Shown: piece by piece, positions 16,324 through 23,846 of the stretch
Layout of the letters: each line of letters begins with the position of its first letter
Numbering within the stretch: position 1 is the first letter of the stretch
Source: Deltaproteobacteria bacterium
GTDB lineage: Bacteria; Desulfobacterota; Desulfuromonadia; Geobacterales; Pseudopelobacteraceae
Assembly: GCA_019162745.1 (NCBI GenBank)
Contig: JAFLLC010000082.1
Location: 1 to 58,097 of the forward strand
DNA: 58,097 nt
Direction of reading: 5' to 3'
The notes under the pieces: generated by a model
Database searches by the model: none
What the model saw: only the letters and a program-made list of their open reading frames with translations
What the model was told of the DNA's origin: nothing
Position numbers and translations under genes: made by a program

Positions 16324-16402
16324 TCAAAGGACTTATTTTTGAACGATATATCGAGGGCGACAATTTAAGTGACAGAACCCACATCGTGGGGAATTCGACG
16401 GA

Positions 16403-17287
16403 ATGAGAGGGTTTATGCAAAGATCACGACGTATCACCGGTAAGAAAATTCTGGCTGGATTGGCTATTGTCCTGGCGTTTGGCGGCGTATCCCACGCTTC
16501 ACCGCAAGGGAATAAATCGGCAACGGTCACCATACCTCCAACGCCTGAGCAGTACTCCAGCACCCCGCAGCCGTTAACGGCTGTCCAATGCGCCCAGTGC
16601 CACCCAGGCCTGTTCAAAAATCTTAAAAACGAGGGTGGACGCCACCGCTTTGCCTGCCAGAGCTGCCACAACGTCTTTCATGCCTACAGTCCACGCAAGG
16701 GCAACTGGGACCAGATTATGCCCACATGTTCATCCTGCCATACAGCCCCGCATGGGGCGAAGATCACTAACTGCACGGCCTGTCACGCCAATCCCCACGC
16801 GCCTAAAAGCATTGCAAGCACTGCACAGCTCACGGCAGCCTGCTATGATTGTCACGGCTCTGTACGTGATGAACTGGTAAAATATCCGAGCAGGCACTCG
16901 AAGCTTCCCTGCATGACCTGCCATACTTCTCATGGTTATAAGCCGTCATGTTTCAACTGCCACCAGCCGCATTTCAAAGGGCAGGCACTGTCAACCTGTC
17001 TGCCATGCCACCCGGTTCATCAACCGCAGAACATCAGGTTCGGCACAAAGGAACCTTCAAATACCTGCAGTTCCTGCCATGCCAAGGCATATACCAACCT
17101 GGCGAAAAGCACCAGCAAGCATAACGCCCTGGCCTGCGTAACCTGTCACAAGGATAAACACCGCTTTATTCCGCAATGTACCGACTGTCATGGAAAACCG
17201 CACACCCAGACAATTCATGAAAAATATCCGAAATGCCTCAGTTGCCATATAGATGTTCATGATATGCCTGTTATGTCGAAAAAATAG
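16403..17287 (+). CDS. Dodecaheme c-type cytochrome (paralogue A)
   Basis: A 294-residue secreted protein with signal peptide ending near GVSHAS and twelve CXXCH motifs spaced closely and evenly from about residue 67 to 287. It is Lys- and His-rich with CH.NPH, CH.KPH and CH.DVH ligand patterns. ATG 16403 and ATG 16415 are both possible; the latter has GAGAGG four bases upstream. It resembles the following gene (290 residues, also twelve hemes), including a matched ACVTCHKDKH or NCVTCHKDKH block near the end, so the pair arose by duplication. Small size per heme fits a periplasmic electron shuttle, but the sequence does not prove the location. Confidence 0.87.
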   Translation: MRGFMQRSRRITGKKILAGLAIVLAFGGVSHASPQGNKSATVTIPPTPEQYSSTPQPLTAVQCAQCHPGLFKNLKNEGGRHRFACQSCHNVFHAYSPRKGNWDQIMPTCSSCHTAPHGAKITNCTACHANPHAPKSIASTAQLTAACYDCHGSVRDELVKYPSRHSKLPCMTCHTSHGYKPSCFNCHQPHFKGQALSTCLPCHPVHQPQNIRFGTKEPSNTCSSCHAKAYTNLAKSTSKHNALACVTCHKDKHRFIPQCTDCHGKPHTQTIHEKYPKCLSCHIDVHDMPVMSKK

Positions 17288-17422
17288 TCCCAATAAAAAG
17301 GACGTCGGCATTAGGGGGGTGCCGGTCGCCGCTATTGTAACTGAAAAAACCTGGACAAATATAAATGAACATCAGTCAAAAGCCGTAAAATGTTAACCCT
17401 ATTCTTGCTGTAAGGAGGAACG

Positions 17423-18295
17423 ATGATGAATATGATATCTCATGCAAAAAGGTTGTTTCTGGCATCTGTACTGGTGTCTGCTCTTAATGCCGTCGCCTTT
17501 GGCGCCGGGCCTGTGCCTGTGCCTGTGCCTCAACATCAACAAAACCCGGTTCTCGGTAATGCGGACTGCGTGAAGTGCCATGCCGCCGCGACTGCCGACA
17601 TCGCCGCCAATGGAGGCGCACACAAGACTAACGTTACCTGTCAGGATTGTCATAACGGCCATCCGCCAGCAGTTAAAAACATTATCCCGCTGTGTTCGCA
17701 ATGTCACAGCGGCAAGCCACATTACAAACTGGCCGACTGTCAGCGTTGTCACAGCAACCCTCACACCCCTAAAGCCACCAAGCTGGCCAAAAACATAACC
17801 GACGAGTGTGTCACGTGTCATTCTCAGCAGATCGTCAAACTCAGGCAGTTCAAGAGCAAGCACACCAGTCTTGCCTGCACCTACTGTCACAACGTTCATG
17901 GAAGAATTCCGCCCTGTACTCAGTGCCATAAACCGCATAGCGCCGACATGGTGGCAGCTGAATGCAAACGGTGCCACCAGGCACATATGCCGACGGTAAT
18001 CACCTATAAATCAGATACCCCCAACAGGAATTGCGCCTCCTGTCACAAAAAAGCGTCTGATCTGCTTTTATCAACAGATGCGAAACACAGAGATGTAAAT
18101 TGTGTCACATGCCATAAGGACAAGCACAAGATGACGCCGACCTGCCAAAGTTGTCACGGGACGCCTCATCCGGCGGGCATGCTGGCACGCTTCGCCAAGT
18201 GCGCAGATTGCCACAGCATTGCTCACAGCTTGAACCGATGGGAACCAAAGGCCGCCGGTAAGGCCGCCACGATGAAGCCCAAGAAAAAGCATTAA
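17423..18295 (+). CDS. Dodecaheme c-type cytochrome (paralogue B)
   Basis: A 290-residue secreted protein; AAGGAGGAA at 17412-17420 positions the start at 17423 or 17426. The signal peptide is followed by a PVPVPVP stretch, and twelve CXXCH motifs run to about residue 270. It parallels the preceding gene in length, heme number and order, ending in a Lys-rich tail (MKPKKKH). A 135-bp gap containing a GC hairpin precedes it, so it may be expressed separately. A long GC hairpin with a G-quadruplex-capable arm follows. Probable periplasmic or outer-membrane electron carrier; inferred from family resemblance. Confidence 0.87.
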   Translation: MMNMISHAKRLFLASVLVSALNAVAFGAGPVPVPVPQHQQNPVLGNADCVKCHAAATADIAANGGAHKTNVTCQDCHNGHPPAVKNIIPLCSQCHSGKPHYKLADCQRCHSNPHTPKATKLAKNITDECVTCHSQQIVKLRQFKSKHTSLACTYCHNVHGRIPPCTQCHKPHSADMVAAECKRCHQAHMPTVITYKSDTPNRNCASCHKKASDLLLSTDAKHRDVNCVTCHKDKHKMTPTCQSCHGTPHPAGMLARFAKCADCHSIAHSLNRWEPKAAGKAATMKPKKKH

Positions 18296-18331
18296 ACCTA
18301 TTTCTACTTTGTCACATTTCAATCTGCCTCA

Positions 18332-18374
18332 CCCCCTCCCACCCTCCCCCTTCAAGTGGGAGGGTGGGAGGGGG
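18332..18374 (+). terminator. 17-bp GC hairpin whose 3' arm is also a G-quadruplex motif
   Basis: The C-rich arm at 18332-18348 pairs perfectly with the G-rich arm at 18358-18374 around a 9-base loop. The G-rich arm is four G-runs of at least three separated by single bases, an ideal parallel quadruplex motif. No T-run follows, so classical termination is uncertain. It lies between the last cytochrome gene of the locus and the sigma54 regulator gene. Confidence 0.6.
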
Positions 18375-18458
18375 ATAAGATCGGCTGACGTTCAGCTTAA
18401 TTTAACAAAGTAGTACTATGCAAATAGTTTACTCCATGAACTACAGGCGGGGTCTCCC

Positions 18459-19931
18459 ATGAATATTCAAAAGAAGCTGATGGTGATTGATGATGAGCCT
18501 GCCATCCGGGAGGGGGTACGCAGGATTCTTGAGTCCGGCTCTTATCTGGTAGAGACTTTTTCCTGCGGCCATGCAGCCATGGAGCGGATTAAACAGGAAA
18601 CTTTCGATCTGGTTATTACCGACCTGAAGATGCCCGGCATGAGCGGCATGGAGCTATTGAAGGCGATCCAGCAGACCCGGCCGAATCTGCCGGTGATTTT
18701 TATAACAGGTTATACCTCGGTAGAAAGCGCCGTAGAGGTAATGAAAGAGGGTGCGATGGATTATATTGCCAAACCGTTCACCCCGGAGGAACTTCTGGAC
18801 ACCGTCAAACGTGCTCTGGATCAACAGGTGCTGGCTCTTGAGGATCTCTATATCCGCAAGGAGCTGCTGGACAGTGCGGGGTTTGATCAATTTGTGGGAA
18901 AGAGCCTGGAGATGGTCAAGGTCTATCACCGCATCATGCAGGTGGCCCCCACGGACAGCACGGTGCTTATCACGGGTGAAAGCGGCACCGGCAAGGAACT
19001 GGTGGCCAGATCCCTCCACAAGCATAGTGCGCGGCGTGACAATTCTTTTGTGGCGGTTGACTGCACCTCACTGGCAGAAAGCCTGCTCGAGTCGGAGCTG
19101 TTCGGCCACGTCAAGGGATCTTTTACCGGGGCCATACAGACCAAGACCGGGCTGTTCATGGTTGCAGAGGGCGGCACCCTGTTTCTTGATGAGGTATCGA
19201 ACCTGAGTCATACAACTCAGGCCAAACTGTTACGAGTACTGCAGGAACGTGAGGTAACCCCGATCGGCGGCACCAAGCCGATCCGGGTCAATATCCGCCT
19301 GGTGGTTGCCACCAACCGGAGTCTGCGCGACATGGTAGCCGAAGGCACCTTCCGCGAGGATCTTTTCTTCCGTCTGAACATAATTCCTATGGATCTGCCA
19401 CTGCTGCGGGAGCGGACAGGAGACATTCCTCTTTTGGTTGCACATACGGTTCGTACGGTGGCCGACAAGCTGGGCAAGGATATCAAGGGAGTAACCGCCG
19501 GAGCGATGCAGGTGCTGCAGAGCTACAGCTTCCCCGGTAACGTACGCGAACTGGAAAACATCATCGAGAGGGCTGTTGTGTTGGCAGACGACTGCCTGAT
19601 TACCACTGATGACCTGGAGTTGAACAACGGTCCAAACAAGATATATGCCGATCTGCACAGCCGTAGAAATCGCCGGGTTGATGATTTAAAACTGAGCCCC
19701 TTACGGGACTACACATCAGTACCGCTGAGTGTGGAGGATCTAAAAGAAATCAAGCAGCATTTGCGGGAGCGGGCCGTAGAGAATGTGGAAAAACTTTTTG
19801 TGGTCAACGCGCTGCAGCGCAGCAATGGAAACGTAGCCCGCGCTTCCGTAGAAACCGGCATGCTCCGCCCCAACTTCCATGCCATGATGAAAAAAATCGG
19901 CATATCAGCAAGGGAATTTGTCGAGTCCTGA
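18459..19931 (+). CDS. Sigma54-dependent response regulator (NtrC family), second copy
   Basis: A 490-residue activator with receiver domain (Asp55 in VITDLKMPG), AAA+ domain with Walker A GESGTGKE, the loop GSFTGA (Ala to Ser in the second position of GAFTGA) and FLDEVSNL, then a Fis-type C-terminal DNA-binding region (NVARASVETGMLRPNFHAMM). A linker of about 60 residues before the DNA-binding part is longer than in the regulator at 1418. It lies directly after the cytochrome locus and 116 bp before a hybrid kinase, so it is the likely output of that kinase and a candidate regulator of the cytochrome genes. Direct targets cannot be read from the sequence. Confidence 0.94.
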   Translation: MNIQKKLMVIDDEPAIREGVRRILESGSYLVETFSCGHAAMERIKQETFDLVITDLKMPGMSGMELLKAIQQTRPNLPVIFITGYTSVESAVEVMKEGAMDYIAKPFTPEELLDTVKRALDQQVLALEDLYIRKELLDSAGFDQFVGKSLEMVKVYHRIMQVAPTDSTVLITGESGTGKELVARSLHKHSARRDNSFVAVDCTSLAESLLESELFGHVKGSFTGAIQTKTGLFMVAEGGTLFLDEVSNLSHTTQAKLLRVLQEREVTPIGGTKPIRVNIRLVVATNRSLRDMVAEGTFREDLFFRLNIIPMDLPLLRERTGDIPLLVAHTVRTVADKLGKDIKGVTAGAMQVLQSYSFPGNVRELENIIERAVVLADDCLITTDDLELNNGPNKIYADLHSRRNRRVDDLKLSPLRDYTSVPLSVEDLKEIKQHLRERAVENVEKLFVVNALQRSNGNVARASVETGMLRPNFHAMMKKIGISAREFVES

Positions 19932-20047
19932 GAATCGGGCTGCCACAACAGACGCTGAACCGGCAGTCGATAAGCAGCTATAACCTCGACACGAGAATCA
20001 CCATTTCAATTTTGTATTCCCAGCACTATTGCTGAAGGTCCACAGCC

Positions 20048-22684
20048 ATGAATGAGTTCGCCATACGCATCTTTACACCGTTCAGGACCGTCCAGTTTTA
20101 TGCCTGTATCGGCGGCATCTGGCTGCTGGTCAATATCGGCATTATTCTTGCCAACCTTGTTTTTGGAAACAGTATCGTTCGGACCCTGCAGATAAACAGT
20201 ATTATCATTATTCTGGCTTCATCATTTCTGCTCTACTATCTTATAAACAAGAAGATGGACGAAAGCTTCTCTACCGGAATCAAACCGGTTTATCGGCTTT
20301 TACGAGCCCTGAAGGCGTATAACGAATGTCATAAGGCCTTGATTCGAGCAAGTGACGAACTGCAGCTGATGAACGAAATCTGCCGTATTTTTGTTGAGGT
20401 CGGAGGTTATCGTATGGCATGGGTCGGACTTGCCTCCGATGATGCCACACGGACAATTACCCCTGTTGCAGGTTGGGGGGGTGACCAGGATTTTATCGAG
20501 ATTTTCAAAACAAAATGCATGAACAAGGATATTGACAAAGGGCCGATTAAAACCGCCATCAAAACCGGTAAACCGGTGGTTATGCAGAACCGGAAGCGAG
20601 ATCCGGCCTGCGAAATGTGCCAGATACATTTCCTCCGGCATGTGGTTTGTTCGTCCGTTTTTTTGCCGCTCAGTAATCAGGGAAAGAGCTTTGCAGCCTT
20701 GATAATCTATTCAGCCGGTAAATTTGCGTTTGATGAGGAGGAGGTCACCCTGCTGACCAACCTTGCCGCAGATCTTTCCTACGGCATTGCGGCGCTTCGC
20801 CTGAGCGAAGAAAACAGGGCGGCTGAGCAGCAGCGGCAATTACTGGAATCTGTGATCACGCAGATGAGTCCCGGCCTGCTTGTACTTGACCACACGGGGA
20901 TTATTCAATATGCCAATCCTGCTGCTGCCGGTATTATCGGCATACCGGCAATTGAAATGGTCGGGAATACATGCTGTTCAACCGTCAGCAGGGAAGCTAA
21001 CGAACCTTTCTGTGAAGCCTTCATGCTCTCAGCGTCAAATAATAAAGTAAACTCAGTTTCTTTCAAGTACCAGCAGCCTGACGGAGCAGTGCTTGACCTT
21101 GACCTTTTAACCTGGACGGTACACACAAAAAACATGGCAGAACACCTGCGGGTCGGCATGCTGCGGAATGTTACCCATGAGACCCAACTGGAGACGCAGC
21201 TGCGGCGTGCCCAGCGAATGGAGGCGATCGGCATACTTGCCGGCGGCATAGCCCATGATTTCAATAACGCGCTGGCATCAATCATTACCTGTACAGAAAT
21301 GGCTCTGGACGTGGTTGAGGATAACAGCAGCCAGAAAGAACTGCTGGACATTGTCCTCCGGTCAGGACAGCGGGGCAAGGATCTTGTCCGGCAGATTTTG
21401 ACATTCAGCCGCCAGGCTGAGCAGGAACGTCAGGAGGTGCAGCTGGACATGATTGCCAAGGAGTGCCTCAAGCTGCTCCGCTCAACGCTGACCCCTTCAA
21501 TCGAAATCCGATTGAATATCGGAAAAGAACTGGAAGCTGTTTTTGCCGATCCTACCCAGATGCATCAGATAGTCATGAATCTGTGCACCAATGCGGTCCA
21601 TGCCATGCGCGGATGTCCACAGGGAGTGCTTGAATTATCTCTCGAGAACATTGTACCTGATGAAGATATGGCGGCTAGTCATGTCAACCTGACTTCCGGG
21701 TGCAAGTATCTCCGCATGACGGTACGGGATAATGGTCACGGCATGGACGAGGAGACCATTGAACGCATCTTTGATCCTTTTTTTTCAACCAAAGGGAGGG
21801 ATGGAACCGGTTTGGGACTTTCGGTTATTCACGGGATCATCAGCAAGCTTGACGGGGGCATTACGGTGAAGAGCGTTGTTGGACAAGGGTCGGAATTCGA
21901 TGTGTACCTGCCGGCCATTGAGGGCGGACAGAACCTGAAAAAAGATGATCAGAACGTCGAGAAACCTGCCACAGGAGCTGAGAGAATTCTGCTGGTCGAT
22001 GATGACGAGGATCTGTTGTACAGCGTCACGCTGATGCTGCAGAAACTGGGGTACAATGTGACTTCCAAAACCGATCCGATCGATGCCCTTGAACTCTTTC
22101 GGCTGGCGCCGCACTCCTTTGATCTTGTTATCACCGATCAGGCCATGCCTAATCTGAACGGCATTCAGCTGGCGGAAAATATTGCGGCTTTGCAGCCAGG
22201 GATGCCGATTATCCTCTGTACCGGTTTCGATCCTACCTCCAGTTATGGCACCGATAGCAATGGACAGATTGCAGGATCAATCACTGAAGTGGCCATCAAG
22301 CCGCTTGAACGGCATGAATTGACGCAGACAGTCCGGCGGGTCCTTGATGCAGCGCATTATCAGGCTTTGCCTAAATGCCAAAATACTAAATTTAGCCCCC
22401 CGGTCGATTCAATGCGGCTCCCACTGCCTGACCGCCTCCATAAACACCTCTGCTCCCGGCGAGAGACTCCTCCCCAGTCGCCAGGCGAGATAAAAGCTGC
22501 GGGTAATTTCAATTCCGGCAATATCCACGCTCTTAAACGTACCATCGGCCAATTCTCTTCCGACCGCCATGGACGACAAAAAGGCACAGCCGGCCCCATT
22601 CAGCACGGCGCGCCGGAGCGCCTCACTGCTGCCAAGCTGGGCAACCACCCGCATGTTGTGCAGGTCGAGGCCACCCTTTTGTAA
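20048..22684 (+). CDS. Hybrid sensor histidine kinase (GAF-PAS-HisKA-HATPase-REC) reading through into an antisense gene
   Basis: An 878-residue frame. Two membrane segments lie at about 17-39 and 47-65. A GAF domain covers about 100-250 and contains CEMC (Cys188, Cys191). A PAS domain covers about 265-370, HisKA has His403 in IAHDFNNALA, then come the ATPase domain (GTGLGLSVIHG) and a receiver domain with VITDQAMPN from about 655 to 775. The last 100 residues or so are the antisense of the LysR gene: the frame stays open for 276 bp inside it and shows no domain character. Other frames stop soon after the receiver domain. The natural stop was probably lost, or a sequence error removed it. Partner of the regulator at 18459. 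Confidence 0.88.
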   Translation: MNEFAIRIFTPFRTVQFYACIGGIWLLVNIGIILANLVFGNSIVRTLQINSIIIILASSFLLYYLINKKMDESFSTGIKPVYRLLRALKAYNECHKALIRASDELQLMNEICRIFVEVGGYRMAWVGLASDDATRTITPVAGWGGDQDFIEIFKTKCMNKDIDKGPIKTAIKTGKPVVMQNRKRDPACEMCQIHFLRHVVCSSVFLPLSNQGKSFAALIIYSAGKFAFDEEEVTLLTNLAADLSYGIAALRLSEENRAAEQQRQLLESVITQMSPGLLVLDHTGIIQYANPAAAGIIGIPAIEMVGNTCCSTVSREANEPFCEAFMLSASNNKVNSVSFKYQQPDGAVLDLDLLTWTVHTKNMAEHLRVGMLRNVTHETQLETQLRRAQRMEAIGILAGGIAHDFNNALASIITCTEMALDVVEDNSSQKELLDIVLRSGQRGKDLVRQILTFSRQAEQERQEVQLDMIAKECLKLLRSTLTPSIEIRLNIGKELEAVFADPTQMHQIVMNLCTNAVHAMRGCPQGVLELSLENIVPDEDMAASHVNLTSGCKYLRMTVRDNGHGMDEETIERIFDPFFSTKGRDGTGLGLSVIHGIISKLDGGITVKSVVGQGSEFDVYLPAIEGGQNLKKDDQNVEKPATGAERILLVDDDEDLLYSVTLMLQKLGYNVTSKTDPIDALELFRLAPHSFDLVITDQAMPNLNGIQLAENIAALQPGMPIILCTGFDPTSSYGTDSNGQIAGSITEVAIKPLERHELTQTVRRVLDAAHYQALPKCQNTKFSPPVDSMRLPLPDRLHKHLCSRRETPPQSPGEIKAAGNFNSGNIHALKRTIGQFSSDRHGRQKGTAGPIQHGAPERLTAAKLGNHPHVVQVEATLL

Positions 22685-23299
22685 TGCGTCATCCACCGCA
22701 AGCCTGGTACCAGATCCCGGTTCTCTCAACAACAACGGCATTTCCTGCAATTGCTGAATGGCCACCACCGCTTCAGGGAGCACTCCAGGGAGTCCAACCA
22801 GCACGATCCGCTCGGTACCCACCTCTTCGTAGCAGATCTTGTCTGCATCAAACCGCCCCCCCACCACGGCAAGTTCAACGGTTTCACCCTGCAGCAGACG
22901 AATCACCTCACGCGTATCCCTCTGCACCACCTCCAGCCGGACCCCTGGACGGGCAGCGCTGAAACTGCCGAGCAGATCCGGGATCAGGCAGGCGGCCGGA
23001 ATGGTGCTTGCCCCAACCCGCAGAGTCGCCTGTTCAAGCCCCTGAAAGCGCCTGACCGCAACTATCGCTTCTCCACACTGACCGCAGATTCGGGCAGCAT
23101 GTTCATAAAACAGCCGGCCAGCTTCAGTCAGGGTGACGCGACTGACAGAACGGTCAAACAGCCGCGCCCCAAGCTCGTCTTCAAGCGCCCGGATATGCTG
23201 ACTTGCCGTGGACTGGGCCAGGCTGACAACCTCACCACCTCTTGAGAAACTGCCTGTGTCGGCAATCGCCATAAAAACCTGCAGCTGTTTCAACGTCAT
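22409..23299 (-). CDS. LysR-family transcriptional regulator
   Basis: A 296-residue protein with N-terminal winged helix-turn-helix (MTLKQLQVFMAIADTGSFSR through LFDRS) and a LysR substrate-binding domain from about residue 88. Start 23299 has GGAGG seven bases upstream; an upstream frame to 23332 is not needed. It resembles the LysR group annotated as selenium-metabolism-associated in Geobacter relatives, judged by eye. It is divergent from the periplasmic rhodanese gene, with 122 bp between the starts, the usual arrangement for a LysR protein and its target. Its 3' end overlaps the hybrid kinase frame tail to tail by 276 bp. Confidence 0.9.
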   Translation of the reverse strand: MTLKQLQVFMAIADTGSFSRGGEVVSLAQSTASQHIRALEDELGARLFDRSVSRVTLTEAGRLFYEHAARICGQCGEAIVAVRRFQGLEQATLRVGASTIPAACLIPDLLGSFSAARPGVRLEVVQRDTREVIRLLQGETVELAVVGGRFDADKICYEEVGTERIVLVGLPGVLPEAVVAIQQLQEMPLLLREPGSGTRLAVDDALQKGGLDLHNMRVVAQLGSSEALRRAVLNGAGCAFLSSMAVGRELADGTFKSVDIAGIEITRSFYLAWRLGRSLSPGAEVFMEAVRQWEPH

Positions 23300-23355
23300 G
23301 GGGCCTCCATCGTATTTTCCAATAGCATGCAACGTATTTCTACCAGATTATCTAT

Positions 23356-23384
23356 TTGCCAGACAAGCATTCAATTGCTATAAA
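23356..23384 (+). promoter_or_regulatory. Promoter of the rhodanese gene
   Basis: TTGCCA at 23356-23361 and TATAAA at 23379-23384 are separated by exactly 17 bases, a good sigma70-type promoter 38 bp upstream of the start. AGCATTCAATTGCT inside the spacer is a partial palindrome that could be contacted by the divergent LysR protein. Confidence 0.65.
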
Positions 23385-23421
23385 ATATATTCAATTTTTT
23401 GCATATAAAAGGAGAAGACAC

Positions 23422-23838
23422 ATGTTTAAAAGAATCGTCCTGACCCTGGCCCTGACCCTGCTGTCCGCAACCGCTGCACTGGCTGCAAACTACATCGAAC
23501 CGCAGGAACTGAAGGAACTGCTGGACAAAAAGAGCGAAGTAATCCTGGTGGATATCCAGCCTGCTGCCGATTTTGAAAAGCAGCACCTGCCCGGTTCTAT
23601 CGAAACGAACGCCTTCCCGGCCGCAAAGGATGAAGAAAAGGCACGCCTTGACAAGGCGCTGACCGTCATCAAGGCTTCCAAGGCCCCGGTGGTCGTAGTC
23701 TGCCCACGCGGTAAAACCGGCGCTAAAAACAGCTATAATTACCTGGAATCAAAAGGTGTGCCTGAAGAGCGGATGCAGATCCTGGAAGATGGGATTGCCG
23801 GGTGGCCATACAAGGAAATGTTCGTAAAAGGACGGTAA
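23422..23838 (+). CDS. Periplasmic rhodanese-like protein
   Basis: A 138-residue protein with signal peptide (cleavage near AALAAN) and one rhodanese domain. The active-site cysteine is Cys94 in VVCPRGKTGA, with a six-residue loop typical of sulfurtransferases. Start 23422 is set by AAAGGAGAAG just upstream; the longer frame from 23356 runs through the promoter. It may transfer sulfur or bind thiols or oxyanions in the periplasm. The divergent LysR gene and the Fe-S fusion gene eight bases downstream suggest a small redox or sulfur-selenium unit. Substrate unknown. Confidence 0.88.
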   Translation: MFKRIVLTLALTLLSATAALAANYIEPQELKELLDKKSEVILVDIQPAADFEKQHLPGSIETNAFPAAKDEEKARLDKALTVIKASKAPVVVVCPRGKTGAKNSYNYLESKGVPEERMQILEDGIAGWPYKEMFVKGR

Positions 23839-23846
23839 GCTGCTCC

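Noticed and set aside
17298-17329. A GGACGTCGGCA / GTGCCGGTCGCC hairpin resembling the 3' half of a GEMM riboswitch
   Set aside because: The essential GGACGNAAAGCC core is missing; only a GC hairpin is present, with no T-run on the plus strand.
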